Origin: Treponema sp.
GTDB lineage: Bacteria; Spirochaetota; Spirochaetia; Treponematales; Breznakiellaceae
Length of the DNA stretch: 64,000 nt
Assembly (NCBI GenBank): GCA_009777735.1
Contig: WRLF01000006.1
Location: 1 to 64,000, forward strand
Reading direction: 5' to 3'
A program made the translations under genes and the position numbers. Within the stretch, counting starts at the first letter, position 1; the number at the start of each line of letters is the position of its first letter. The notes below the pieces were generated by a model. The model ran no database searches. It was not told where the DNA came from and saw nothing but the letters and a program-made list of their open reading frames with translations. Positions 1 through 8,555 of the stretch are shown here, piece after piece.

Positions 1-403
1 CTATCGTAGTAAGGTTATCGGGCAGGGTAATGGAACCAAGCCAGTTACCGCTAAACGCGGCCCTTCCTATATTGGTGACACTCTGGGGTATGGTAACGGA
101 AAGCAAGCCGCTGTCTTTAAAAGCGCTGTCTCCTATACTGGTAACGCCTTCGGGAATAACTATGGCAGTAAGAGAGAAATTTCTTCTGGCAGAGAATGCT
201 TCATTTGCTATTTGCCGCACGGGCATTCCCTGAATCGTCGCGGGTATGCTTCCACCCCGTGCGGTTCCGTTATACTTCTGTATTACTACACCACTCTGGT
301 CGGAAGTCAGAGTAACGGTAAAGTCAGCTTCATTTAAATCCGTCTGCAGAGTCTGGGTAACCAGTCTTTCATATATCTGCTCCAATTCGGGGCTTAAACC
401 CAT
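1..403 (-). CDS. BspA-like leucine-rich-repeat protein, 5' part (runs off window)
   Basis: The minus strand is open from an ATG at 403 to the window edge. After about 45 ordinary residues it enters repeats of the LRR_5/BspA type: units such as IPEGVTSIGDSAF, then IPQSVTNIGRAAF, then LPDNLTTI, spaced about 23 residues apart. In treponemes this family includes surface proteins that bind host or bacterial partners. No signal peptide is visible at the chosen start, and an in-frame GTG at 436 would only add a hydrophilic stretch, so export is uncertain. It is divergent from the XRE regulator and shares its operator region. The C-terminus lies outside the window. Confidence 0.75.
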   Translation of the reverse strand, partial: MGLSPELEQIYERLVTQTLQTDLNEADFTVTLTSDQSGVVIQKYNGTARGGSIPATIQGMPVRQIANEAFSARRNFSLTAIVIPEGVTSIGDSAFKDSGLLSVTIPQSVTNIGRAAFSGNWLGSITLPDNLTTI

Positions 404-466
404 AATATCCAGCTGATTGATTTTTTTTAGTATCACCAAATTACCCAGTATTTTGCAAAAAATGAA

Positions 467-518
467 ACTTGCCCACAACAAGTATAATATATTGATATTT
501 CCAAGTTGTCAATACTTG
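467..518. promoter_or_regulatory. Paired inverted repeats, likely XRE operators
   Basis: Four half-sites are visible: ACTTG (467-471), CAAGT (479-483), CAAGT (502-506) and ACTTG (514-518). They form two inverted repeats, each with a 7-nt spacer and of opposite polarity. Two half-sites also form a longer 9-bp inverted repeat, AACAAGTAT (477-485) against ATACTTGTT (512-520). The block lies between the divergent LRR gene and the XRE gene at 540, the place expected for an autoregulatory operator. Binding is inferred. Confidence 0.5.
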
Positions 519-539
519 TTATTACCCTAAATTTATAGT

Positions 540-905
540 ATGGGGAATAAACTTGCTGAAGCAAACGAATTACGGAAAGCCCTATCGTTAAATATCAAGA
601 AGCAAAGGAAAATGCTCGGTTTAACACAGGAAAAACTGGCGGAAGCTGCCAATCTTTCACATCAGACTATCAATGATATTGAAGGGTGCAGAATGTGGGT
701 AAGTGACAAAACTATTATTAAACTGGCTGATGTTTTTCAGATTGAGACTTATCAACTGCTTTTACCCAATACTTTGCAAAAATCCGTATCATCTGAACAA
801 AAAGAGCATAACGAAACGCTTGATCAATTAGAATGTAACATTATCAGGATGATAAAAAAGCAATTTGAAGAAGCGGCAATGAAAGGGAAACTGGGAAAAA
901 GGTGA
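540..905 (+). CDS. XRE/Cro-type helix-turn-helix regulator
   Basis: This is a 121-aa protein with an HTH_3 domain at about residues 12-68. The recognition segment is LTQEKLAEAANLSHQTINDIE, followed by DKTIIKLADVF. The C-terminal 45 residues are charged and probably helical, with no recognisable sensor or peptidase domain. It is probably a small DNA-binding repressor. The paired inverted repeats directly upstream suggest that it controls itself and perhaps the divergent LRR gene. A HicBA pair follows 120 bp downstream, but the gap makes a shared operon uncertain. Confidence 0.8.
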   Translation: MGNKLAEANELRKALSLNIKKQRKMLGLTQEKLAEAANLSHQTINDIEGCRMWVSDKTIIKLADVFQIETYQLLLPNTLQKSVSSEQKEHNETLDQLECNIIRMIKKQFEEAAMKGKLGKR

Positions 906-1026
906 CTACCGCCGATCTTCGTGGTAAAATTCTTCAAAAAGGTGACTGTCACCACCTGATTTGTCTGTTTCCAAATGCCTTGTTCATACGTAGAATTGTA
1001 CGATATACTTTCGTCAGGGGTAAAAC

Positions 1027-1224
1027 ATGGAATTAGAATATACTTATTGGCAAGATAAGGAATTTTTTGTAGGGTTTTTGAACGATTACCCAGAAGATTC
1101 CACTCAAGGGCTTTCATTAGCTGAACTTGAGGAAGCGCTTATTGAAGTTTACGAAATAAGGCAGGAGGAAAAACAACATCTTGCCGAAATCCGCAAAACC
1201 GGAAAGCTCCGTATTCCTGCATGA
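1027..1224 (+). CDS. hicB: HicB-like antitoxin
   Basis: This 65-aa protein has the HicB-like core YWQDKEFFVGFLNDYP followed by TQGLSLAELEEALIEVY, the partly degraded RNase-H-like fold of HicB antitoxins. It is shorter than classical HicB and lacks a C-terminal DNA-binding domain, as in many two-gene hicB-hicA modules. Its TGA overlaps the ATG of the next gene (ATGA), which implies translational coupling. It should neutralise the downstream HicA RNase by direct binding. Confidence 0.75.
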   Translation: MELEYTYWQDKEFFVGFLNDYPEDSTQGLSLAELEEALIEVYEIRQEEKQHLAEIRKTGKLRIPA

Positions 1225-1397
1225 AAAGAGAACATTTGCTTCAGAAAATAAATGCATTGGGCGCTGTTTTTATTCGCCATGGTAGAAAACATGATATTTA
1301 TAAAAATCCTCGTACACACAAATTTTCTCAGGTTCCAAGACACCCTATAATAAATGATAATACAGCAAGAGATATAATTACCAAATTGTCAAAATAA
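1221..1397 (+). CDS. hicA: HicA-like mRNA interferase toxin (58 aa)
   Basis: A 58-aa ORF starts at the ATG overlapping the hicB stop. The sequence GAVFIRHGRKHDIYKNP followed by VPRHPIINDNTARDIITKL matches the HicA/YcfA double-stranded-RNA-binding-like fold, with the catalytic His in the RHGRKHD segment. HicA toxins cleave mRNA independently of the ribosome. The overlap with hicB and the family match on both sides make this a confident module. The gene is short enough for automatic callers to drop. Confidence 0.75.
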   Translation: MKREHLLQKINALGAVFIRHGRKHDIYKNPRTHKFSQVPRHPIINDNTARDIITKLSK

Positions 1398-1467
1398 GTC
1401 GAGGGCTGAAGAAATTGCGAATAAAAGTATTGTAAATATTTTGATGTTACAGAGTATCAGGGGCAAG

Positions 1468-1953
1468 TTAGTGCAATTCCTTGGTAAACAAACTCAATGC
1501 CTGTATTCCCAGTTGCACTACTGCCGTTACAATTATACCGGCAATAAAAACACCCAGCATTACAGCAAACATGGTCCTGCGTTTGGAAATGCCGAGGACC
1601 CAGGCGCCAAGGGTACCGGTCCATGCTCCGGTTACCGGCAGGGGGATGGCTACAAATACGGTAATACCCAGCCAGCCCCAACGCTCTACCTTATTATGCA
1701 GTTTTGTACGGGCCCGTTCAATGAACCGTTCAAAAAGATGTTTGTACCAGGCCATTTTCAGAAAAAGCTTGTGCAGGGTTGATAAAAAAATCCAGCATAT
1801 CGGCGCCACCATGGCGTTGCACAAAACCGCAATTACAAAGGCTGTGTACCAGGGAATTTGATTAGCTGCAGCATAAGGGATTGCCCCTCTAAGTTCTGAT
1901 ATGGGAAGTATCGATAAAAAAATCGTAATAAAATAAACAGTAATATTTTTCAT
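1468..1953 (-). CDS. Small multi-drug export family membrane protein
   Basis: This is a 161-aa integral membrane protein. It has an N-terminal hydrophobic segment, then ELRGAIPYAAA, a motif typical of the COG2426/Sm_multidrug_ex family, and further membrane segments with AIPLPVTGAWTGTLGAWVLGI near residues 100-125. Function in this family is poorly defined despite the name. The gene ends about 70 bp from hicA and lies 20 bp downstream of mnmE on the same strand, so it may be co-transcribed with mnmE. Confidence 0.7.
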   Translation of the reverse strand: MKNITVYFITIFLSILPISELRGAIPYAAANQIPWYTAFVIAVLCNAMVAPICWIFLSTLHKLFLKMAWYKHLFERFIERARTKLHNKVERWGWLGITVFVAIPLPVTGAWTGTLGAWVLGISKRRTMFAVMLGVFIAGIIVTAVVQLGIQALSLFTKELH

Positions 1954-1973
1954 GAAAACCTCAACCTAAAAAA

Positions 1974-3368
1974 TTATTTTCCAACACAGAATTTGCTGAA
2001 CATTTCCTCAAGGATATCGGCGGTAGAAACCTCTCCGGTAATTTCCCCCAGTGAGTTTACCGCTTCCCGTAGCATGGGGGCAATAATGTCAAGCGGCTCT
2101 TCCCGTTCGGCAAGGTGTAACGCCTCTTGCAGCGCTAAAATAGCGGCATCCACAAGATTTTTCTGCCTCGCTGTGCCAACGGAAGCGGCATCAGATTGCC
2201 AGTGCGCTCCCTGTTCACCGGTAATTGCAGCAGTTATTGCCAATGTCAGCTCTGCAATGCCTTTCCCTGTTTTTGCGCTGACGCTCAGGAAAGCGCCGGA
2301 GATTAAATCTTCCGGCAGGGGGGCAATGTCAGACTTGTTCCACAGAACCAGTAACCGCTTGTTGCACTGCATTTTTTCGATAAATGAACGATCTTCGGCA
2401 GTCAGTCCTGCCTCGCCGTCTACGACGTATAGTATCAATTCCGCCGCTTCCAGTAAATCGCGGCTGCGTTCAATGCCGATTATTTCTACCGGATCTGCGG
2501 ATTCGCGAAGGCCGGCAGTGTCGGCAAGTCGAACCGGGATGCCTTCTATTGACACCCATGCTTCAATCCAGTCGCGTGTAGTGCCGGGTATATCGGTGAC
2601 AATGGAACGTTCTTCTTTAAGCAACAGGTTGAACAAGCTGGATTTTCCCGCGTTTGTCCGCCCTGCGATCACTGCAAGAATTCCTTCCTGATAAATCTGC
2701 TGCCGCTGCCAGGATTGAGACAGTACCTGCAGACGGGCAAGGGATTCCAGAGCTAAGGTACGTTTGGGAAGCCGGCCTGCAATTTCGTCATTGTCCGTAC
2801 TTATTTCATCTTCGGAATAGTCAAGGTATATTTCCGCAGCGGCCAGAACTTCAATGAGTTTTTTCTTGATGCAGTTTATTTCCTGTTCCAGTACGCCCGA
2901 AAGCCGGTGTACCGCATGATGCCTGCCCATGTCTGTTTTTGCCGAAACTAGTTCCATTACCGATTCGCTGCGGGTTAGGTCGATCTTGCCGTTCATAAAT
3001 GCCCGGAATGTAAATTCACCGGGAAGCGCATCACGAAAACCGGCAGAGCGCAAAGCAGCCATTACTGCACCTCCCGCAGCAATGCCGCCATGACAGGATA
3101 TGTCCAGGCTGTCTTCACCGGTGTAACTCTTTGGAGCGCGAAACACGGAAAGCAAAACATCGTCGACCAGTTCCGCTGCGTCAGGTGTTACTATCCAGCC
3201 GCGAATAATCGTGTTTCCGGCAGCCTGCAGCAATTTTCTCGGTGCAGAAAAAATTGCCGCAGCACATTCCTGCGATCCTTTGCCTGAACAGCGGATAAGG
3301 GTAAGGGCGCTGTTGCCGGGTATTGTAGCAAATGCCGCAATGGGGTCATCATCTCCGTAGGAAGCCAT
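1974..3368 (-). CDS. mnmE: tRNA modification GTPase MnmE (TrmE)
   Basis: MnmE, with MnmG, installs the (carboxymethyl)aminomethyl group on wobble uridine 34 of certain tRNAs. The protein is 464 aa from the start chosen here. It has the N-terminal tetrahydrofolate-binding domain, a G domain with P-loop GRTNAGKS near residue 236, switch II DTAGL, the specificity motif NKSD, and the invariant C-terminal Cys in FCVGK. An upstream ATG at 3395 would add nine residues encoded by a palindromic repeat (3383-3497), so I prefer the ATG at 3368, where family homology begins (DDDPIAAFAT). Confidence 0.95.
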   Translation of the reverse strand: MASYGDDDPIAAFATIPGNSALTLIRCSGKGSQECAAAIFSAPRKLLQAAGNTIIRGWIVTPDAAELVDDVLLSVFRAPKSYTGEDSLDISCHGGIAAGGAVMAALRSAGFRDALPGEFTFRAFMNGKIDLTRSESVMELVSAKTDMGRHHAVHRLSGVLEQEINCIKKKLIEVLAAAEIYLDYSEDEISTDNDEIAGRLPKRTLALESLARLQVLSQSWQRQQIYQEGILAVIAGRTNAGKSSLFNLLLKEERSIVTDIPGTTRDWIEAWVSIEGIPVRLADTAGLRESADPVEIIGIERSRDLLEAAELILYVVDGEAGLTAEDRSFIEKMQCNKRLLVLWNKSDIAPLPEDLISGAFLSVSAKTGKGIAELTLAITAAITGEQGAHWQSDAASVGTARQKNLVDAAILALQEALHLAEREEPLDIIAPMLREAVNSLGEITGEVSTADILEEMFSKFCVGK

Positions 3369-3382
3369 TGTTGTAAATATAT

Positions 3383-3497
3383 CACACGGAGGCACGAAGG
3401 CACAGAGACGCGGAGAAAGAAGATGAGGAATTAAAAAGGTTATCTTTCATTTTTAACTCTTAATCTCTGTGTCTTCGTGTCCCCATGTCTCCGTGTG
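3383..3497. repeat. Palindromic repeat, family A (copy 1)
   Basis: An imperfect inverted repeat: the left arm begins TCACACGGAGGCACGAAGG at 3383 and the right arm ends in CTCCGTGTGA at 3497, with an A/T-rich centre. The same arms recur inside the radical-SAM gene (49524-49634), and one arm recurs at 58288. This copy lies between mnmE and the PAP2 gene. It supplies the last residues of the PAP2 protein (PHTETWGHEDTE) and the spurious upstream start of mnmE. Confidence 0.85.
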
Positions 3498-4433
3498 AGG
3501 ATTTGGGGAGTAAATGCGCAAGATACAGAAAAGCCAGGGAGCGCCTGCCGTAACCCAAAGGGCGATAAGGACAAAACGGATGAAAACAAGAAGATCGTAA
3601 TTGCCGGTTTGTGAAAAATAACTGATGATTTTCCCGGTCAGGACATATAATAAAACCATTACCGTTATTCCCAGGGCAAAACGAACTGCCAACACAAGGT
3701 ACTTTACAACGCCACTTCCGGGTGGCGAGCCGCTTCGGTTATCTTTGGAAGCGGTAAAACCAATATAACGGCGGCACAGGAAATAACCGGTGCCCAGCCC
3801 CAGGAGGAATCCTGCGGGCATGAGCGGCTCCTGTGACGGCCGGTACATGATCATGGCAAAAGCGAGAGCAGCACAGGCAAGCAATCCCGCGCGGGGGCTG
3901 TTTGATGCAAGCAGTGTTTCAATACGTTTACCGGTAAGAAAATATATGCACAAGAGAAAACCTCCGATAAGCCATCCGCCCAGAACATCTGTGGGAAAAT
4001 GTACACCCAGATAAATACGGGAAAAACCAATAAGCAGGCAGAATAAAGCGGCAATTGCAAAAAACAGCTTCTTTTTCCCCCATGAGGCAATGATCATCAG
4101 CAATACCAGTGAATTCTGAGCGTGACCTGACGGAAATCCGCCGAGTTTTTCGGGGATCAAACCCACTGAAGGGTCATATTCCGCAAAAAACGGGCGGGGC
4201 TGATCCAGTATCAATTTCAGGATAACGGTAATCCATACAGAGATAAGCAGTATTATTCCCAGGCGCAGGCATTTTTTTTCATCTATACACCAGTAAATCA
4301 AAGGAAGCAGGATCATGTATGCGGTAATGGAACCCATGCCGGTGATTATTCGCATGAACATGGAAAGCGGCGGATTTGCCCCTGACTGTATATGCCTTAT
4401 CCAATCAAGCCCCCATTGCAATATCCCTTCCAT
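3453..4433 (-). CDS. PAP2-family membrane phosphatase
   Basis: This is a 326-aa polytopic membrane protein with the three phosphatase motifs of the PAP2/lipid phosphate phosphatase family: K...RP in KLILDQPRP (about 73-81), PSGH (101-104), and SR...H...D in SRIYLGVHFPTD (138-149). It probably removes phosphate from a lipid such as undecaprenyl pyrophosphate or phosphatidate; the substrate cannot be told. Its ATG overlaps the stop of the upstream lipoprotein gene (TAATG), suggesting coupling. The C-terminal residues after about 307 are encoded by a family A palindromic repeat, so the original C-terminus was probably shorter. Confidence 0.85.
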   Translation of the reverse strand: MEGILQWGLDWIRHIQSGANPPLSMFMRIITGMGSITAYMILLPLIYWCIDEKKCLRLGIILLISVWITVILKLILDQPRPFFAEYDPSVGLIPEKLGGFPSGHAQNSLVLLMIIASWGKKKLFFAIAALFCLLIGFSRIYLGVHFPTDVLGGWLIGGFLLCIYFLTGKRIETLLASNSPRAGLLACAALAFAMIMYRPSQEPLMPAGFLLGLGTGYFLCRRYIGFTASKDNRSGSPPGSGVVKYLVLAVRFALGITVMVLLYVLTGKIISYFSQTGNYDLLVFIRFVLIALWVTAGAPWLFCILRIYSPNPHTETWGHEDTEIKS

Positions 4434-5149
4434 TAAAACCCTTCAAAAAAAGTTTGCTGAATCCTGGCTACATTCGCAGCCTGTTCCCGTGTCGCAGGTA
4501 TTGTAGTTCTGACATTCTCAATTATTTCCCTTAGCTGCCTTTGCAGACTATCCCTGTCCATACTGATCAATATTAAAAATTCATATCGTTCCAAAATGGT
4601 TTCCGTTTGAGGAAGTTCGGCATCATAGCCGTTTTCTTCATCACGGATAAACACTTTTCTTTTAAGCCAAAATACTTCTTCTTTAACGGCTCCCGGATAA
4701 TCCCCGTCCGATACTGCTTTAATTAAATTTTCAAAATACTGTCCATATTCATCATCGGGGTACAGGGAAGCCGCTGAAACAAGCCTGCGCTCAACCCTTG
4801 CAGTAATCAATCGGGGCAGATCATGGACTGCAGAAAAGCCATTGGCCCATTGGTTCATCGCGTTAAAATTTTCTCCCCGGTTTTCTGCGGTTATAATATA
4901 CCTGCCGCTGTATTCCCCCAGCGATTCAATGCCGTTTAATTTATTGTTGTAATAATAACGAACCCATTCCGGGATCCCTGTTTCTCCCGGGCCTTCGCTT
5001 GATTCAATTATGTCCCATGATTCAAAAGGGTCGATGTCGATCTGCCATTCTTCCTGTGTATGTTCAGGGATAAAAATAATCCCCGATTGCCCGGCGCATG
5101 CTGAAAAAAGACATGCAATAATCAATACAACAGAGTAGTTTTTTTTCAT
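4433..5149 (-). CDS. Lipoprotein of unknown function
   Basis: The protein is 238 aa from the ATG at 5149, which gives a short basic start (MKKNYS), a hydrophobic stretch and a lipobox ending at Cys (LFSAC). The open frame extends 88 codons upstream, but that part is basic, lacks a signal and runs into the neighbouring gene. The mature part is acidic and mostly helical at the C-terminus, and I recognise no domain. The stop overlaps the PAP2 start. Spirochaete lipoproteins of this kind are usually in the periplasm or anchored to an envelope membrane. Confidence 0.75.
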   Translation of the reverse strand: MKKNYSVVLIIACLFSACAGQSGIIFIPEHTQEEWQIDIDPFESWDIIESSEGPGETGIPEWVRYYYNNKLNGIESLGEYSGRYIITAENRGENFNAMNQWANGFSAVHDLPRLITARVERRLVSAASLYPDDEYGQYFENLIKAVSDGDYPGAVKEEVFWLKRKVFIRDEENGYDAELPQTETILERYEFLILISMDRDSLQRQLREIIENVRTTIPATREQAANVARIQQTFFEGF

Positions 5150-5192
5150 ACGTGTAACAGCATACCCCGGATGTGGTGTTATTTTCAACAAA

Positions 5193-7109
5193 TCAGCCAA
5201 TTTCTTCAGGATCGTCTGTTTCACTGCTGAGGTTCGTGCCTGCGGTTTCTTCAAGTGGAATTTCTTCCGCTTCGGGTCCTTGCAGTAGATTGTTTTCATT
5301 CGCGATTTCCGGCGTTTGCGGCTCTTCAGTATCATCTTCCGGCGATCCTTCTTCCAAAATAGGCAGTGATGAGTACAGGATAGCGAATTCATCCCAAATC
5401 GTGCTTCCCGCATTTGCCAGACTGATAACAGGTTCTATGTCTTCTTCGGTGATTTCGGTATCTAAAATATCCACAGTTTCGGGTTTTTCCGGCCTGCCGC
5501 CCAATGTAATTATGCCCTCTCCCTCCGGTATACCGGAGAGTCTGATGCTTCCTGTTACGCTTTGTATGGAATGTCTTTCGCCCAGTGACAGTTTGGCTTC
5601 AAAGCGGGCAGGGTGAATATAGAATTCCACGGTTACGGGAATTAGCGGCTGAGAATCAAATGGAGGAAGTGATACAGGCATTTCCACAAATGTTTCTTTT
5701 GTTTTCAGGCGCAGAATAATGGAACTGCTCCTCCTGAATATATCCATTTGTACGCCTTCCGTTACAGAAGCTATGTACGGGAAATGAACGCTGAAAACAG
5801 GGCCTTCGGCAAGAGACCTGATATGAAGCAGGAATATGCCGCCTCCCTGATCATTGGCATCATGCAGGAATGAAACAGGGGAAAGGATGTAGATATCGTC
5901 AGAGCCGGTGGAAAGTCCGTAACTGTGTCCCATGCCGGCCCAGAATGGTTTGTTTTCGCTGACAGACATTATTGACGGCTCATCTTCCGGCTCGGTCATT
6001 GTATCAATCAGGTTTCCCTTAAATTGGTACCATCTGAGCAGTGCGGGTTGTACCGGCGGAATTTTATGTTCACTTTTGTCACTTGCATCTTCTGCAGAAG
6101 CTGCATGTAATGCAAGCTGTTCCGGGAAAAGAGTTCCCAGGGCAAGGGGGTTGAGGGCCGCATACTCAGGGCTGTCTGTGTAAAAATACCCGTTATTTGC
6201 TGCTGCTTTTGAAGATACCGGCAGTGTTATTTCCCGTGAAATTCCGGCAACATTTCCCCTGAGATGAAAAGGAAACAACTCTACCCGCAGTGAATAAAAA
6301 CCTGTTCTTTCCGGCGCTTCCCAAAGCATGCTGCCCGCACCCTTAATTAAAGCACCTTCGCTGATAATATTTTTACCGTTATACCAGATAACATAGGGGT
6401 CAAGACGGCTGTCAAAATCAAGGTTGGGTTCAAGCAATATGGTTATGCCGGGCGGGATTAACAGCCCTTCTGATGTTCCTGGCAGAAAAATCGAAATATC
6501 CCGTAATGAAAATACTGCATTGCCTATATAATAAAATACTGCTTCCGTGCGGTGCAGGATTTCGTTTTTTCCGCGTGCCTCAAAGACCAGATTGTATGAA
6601 CCTATTTCCATTTCTTCGGGAATTGGGAAATGGGGAATTTGTTCAAGAGACTCTACTTTAACAAGAACATCGTATTGCACTGTTGCAGGTCTGGAGTTGA
6701 TGAATCCCCAGTTATCCCTTACAGCCGTGTTTCCTTGATCGCGCCCTACAGCATTATCTGCCTCATCTTCCGGTTCCTGAGTATTATTCTGTTCGTTTTG
6801 GCTTAATATGTGATAATACCAGGATTCAAGTGCATAAAGCACTGTTTCACCGACTATTTCACCTCTGGAATTTTGCATAAATGCCAAAAGTCCGGTTAAA
6901 TCCGGATCGTTTTTTACCGGTACGGTAAAATGGGGGCGAATGATATCATCGGAACGCAGTATAGAACAGTCATCCAGAGGACTGTCGTTAACCATTACTT
7001 TTATCTGATAACTTCTGCCCGGAGAAAACAGAGAATCCAGTTCGCCGCAGGCTGTAAAAACGGTAATTATAATAAGTAAGAAACCGGCTACGGTTGTATT
7101 CCTCTGCAT
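5193..7109 (-). CDS. Large lipoprotein with possible LamG/concanavalin-like domain
   Basis: This 638-aa protein has signal and lipobox VFTAC at residues 16-20. I do not recognise the family as a whole. A segment from about residue 360, WYQFKGNLIDT, followed by FWAGMGHSYGLSTGSDDIYILS and later TIWDEFAILY, has the rhythm of a concanavalin A/LamG-like beta-sandwich, which in other proteins binds glycans. That is an inference from pattern only. The C-terminal 70 residues are very acidic (Glu/Asp-rich). It is followed after 43 bp by a second lipoprotein gene, probably in one transcript, and is divergent from flaB. Confidence 0.7.
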   Translation of the reverse strand: MQRNTTVAGFLLIIITVFTACGELDSLFSPGRSYQIKVMVNDSPLDDCSILRSDDIIRPHFTVPVKNDPDLTGLLAFMQNSRGEIVGETVLYALESWYYHILSQNEQNNTQEPEDEADNAVGRDQGNTAVRDNWGFINSRPATVQYDVLVKVESLEQIPHFPIPEEMEIGSYNLVFEARGKNEILHRTEAVFYYIGNAVFSLRDISIFLPGTSEGLLIPPGITILLEPNLDFDSRLDPYVIWYNGKNIISEGALIKGAGSMLWEAPERTGFYSLRVELFPFHLRGNVAGISREITLPVSSKAAANNGYFYTDSPEYAALNPLALGTLFPEQLALHAASAEDASDKSEHKIPPVQPALLRWYQFKGNLIDTMTEPEDEPSIMSVSENKPFWAGMGHSYGLSTGSDDIYILSPVSFLHDANDQGGGIFLLHIRSLAEGPVFSVHFPYIASVTEGVQMDIFRRSSSIILRLKTKETFVEMPVSLPPFDSQPLIPVTVEFYIHPARFEAKLSLGERHSIQSVTGSIRLSGIPEGEGIITLGGRPEKPETVDILDTEITEEDIEPVISLANAGSTIWDEFAILYSSLPILEEGSPEDDTEEPQTPEIANENNLLQGPEAEEIPLEETAGTNLSSETDDPEEIG

Positions 7110-7254
7110 CTATCTACTAGTATACCATTTTATTTCCAAATATCCATCCGATAAAGCATTTTTTTCCATAAATACCCCCTAATTTTATCTGCCTGGCAGG
7201 GAAACGGCTGAAATACCAAGCTGAAAAATTTTTGGGTTTAGCGTAAAATTTTGC

Positions 7255-7282
7255 TAAAGTTTATCCCGTGAAACGCCGAAAA
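7255..7282 (+). promoter_or_regulatory. Sigma-28 (FliA)-type promoter of the first flaB
   Basis: TAAAGTTT at 7255-7262 and GCCGAAAA at 7275-7282 closely match the flagellar sigma-28 consensus (TAAAGTTT / GCCGATAA). The spacer is 12 bp against the usual 11. It lies 108 bp upstream of the flagellin ATG at 7391. Late flagellar genes such as flagellins are the expected targets of this sigma factor. Confidence 0.75.
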
Positions 7283-7390
7283 TGAAGATGGTAAGTTGTA
7301 TCCCTTGCGGAAATTCCGCGGTTACTGCGATGGAGACAATACACCAAACAAAGGCAAGGATGCCTTTGCATTTATTCAAGGAGGATCAAT

Positions 7391-8251
7391 ATGATCATCA
7401 ATCACAACCTGAGCGCAATGTTTGCGGACAGGGCCCTCAAAGTTACCCAAGTTTATCTTAACAAAGGTATGGAAAAACTCTCATCCGGTCTGCGTATCAA
7501 CCGCGCAGGTGACGACGCTTCCGGCCTGGCCGTATCCGAGAAACTGCGGGCGCAGATCCGCGGTCTCAACATGGCCTCATTTAACGCAGCCAATGGCATC
7601 TCTTTCATTCAAGTTGCTGAAGGCTATCTCAGTGAAACGCAGGATGTACTCCAGCGTCTCCGCGAACTGTCGGTACAGGCTGCCAACGGTATTTATACCG
7701 AAGAAGACAGAATGTACATCCAGATTGAAGTTTCCGCGCTCGTAGCAGAAGTCGACCGGATCGCCAGCCATGCCCAATTCAATGGCATGAATATGCTGAC
7801 CGGCCGTTACTCCCGTTCACTGGGACAGAACGTCCCCACAGCCTCCATGTGGTTCCACATCGGCGCAAACATGGATCAGCGGACACAAGTGTACATTGGT
7901 ACCATGACCGCCGCCGGGCTGGGCATCCGCAATGTTGGCGATGAAAGCTTTATAAGCCTGGAAACCGCCGAAAGCGCCAATATGTCAATTGGCACCCTTG
8001 ACGTTGCCCTGAGAACTGTCAACAAGCAAAGAGCCGATCTTGGTGCATACCAAAACAGGCTTGAGCATGCTGTTCGCGGCATTGACATTGGAGCAGAAAA
8101 CCTCCAGGCAGCAGAATCCAGGATCCGTGATACGAACATGGCCAACCAAATGGTTGACTATGTACGCGACCAAATTCTATCCCAGGCTGGAATGGCTATG
8201 CTTGCACAGGCCAACCAGAGGGGTACAGCAGTATTGCAACTTTTGCAGTAG
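7391..8251 (+). CDS. flaB: Flagellin FlaB, periplasmic filament core (copy 1)
   Basis: The 286-aa length is typical for spirochaete FlaB. The conserved N-terminal D0/D1 helices ([14 protein letters not shown], then [27 protein letters not shown]) and C-terminal helices ([21 protein letters not shown]...[11 protein letters not shown]) are intact. The middle is short, as expected for flagella that stay in the periplasm. There is no signal peptide; export is by the flagellar type III apparatus. The ribosome-binding site AAGGAGG lies just upstream, and a sigma-28 promoter sits at 7255-7282. A second paralogue follows at 8556. Confidence 0.95.
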   Translation: MIINHNLSAMFADRALKVTQVYLNKGMEKLSSGLRINRAGDDASGLAVSEKLRAQIRGLNMASFNAANGISFIQVAEGYLSETQDVLQRLRELSVQAANGIYTEEDRMYIQIEVSALVAEVDRIASHAQFNGMNMLTGRYSRSLGQNVPTASMWFHIGANMDQRTQVYIGTMTAAGLGIRNVGDESFISLETAESANMSIGTLDVALRTVNKQRADLGAYQNRLEHAVRGIDIGAENLQAAESRIRDTNMANQMVDYVRDQILSQAGMAMLAQANQRGTAVLQLLQ

Positions 8252-8555
8252 TATAGTATACTTTCCTTTGTGGGGGAGTTTCGGCGCGGAAATCGGACTC
8301 CCCCCTTTGGTCAGTTACTAAAGTAAAGCGGCTTATGAGATAACTAATCGTTGTCGAACAAGCCAGTGTTCTTTGAAAAAAACCTTCTGTTGATGCGCGG
8401 AGCGGCGCGAAACGCCCATTATAGTAGATGGCCGTTTCGCTCCGTATTACGTGAATTTAGGGGGTGGCGGCGCGAAACCCACCCTCCAAAAGACGCGTTT
8501 CCGCGGCGCGGTTCCGGCACGGATTGCCGGGACATATCAACACATGGAGGGTTAT
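8252..8555 (+). other. Intergenic region between flagellin genes with two hairpins
   Basis: These 304 bp contain no convincing gene. An inverted repeat GGGGGAGT (8272-8279) / ACTCCCCC (8297-8304) lies 20 bp after flaB copy 1 and may act as a terminator or stabilise the 3' end, although no T-tract follows. A second hairpin has arms GCGAAACG (8407-8414) and CGTTTCGC (8433-8440), extended by CCAT/ATGG inside and CGGAG/CTCCG outside. It would fall in the 5' leader of the second flaB. A strong sigma-28 match is not seen here. The ribosome-binding site GGAGGG precedes the ATG at 8556. Confidence 0.5.

Noticed and set aside
1993-2691. Long plus-strand ORF of 232 codons
   Set aside because: It lies antisense to mnmE, whose conserved motifs are intact; the Ser/Arg-rich composition is that of a shadow frame.
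5150-5413. N-terminal extension of the lipoprotein at 4433
   Set aside because: It overlaps the neighbouring lipoprotein gene; the lipobox needs the start at 5149.
8451-8555. Extended start of the second flagellin
   Set aside because: Flagellins begin at MIINHN; the ATG at 8556 has a good ribosome-binding site, and the upstream codons are a structured leader.
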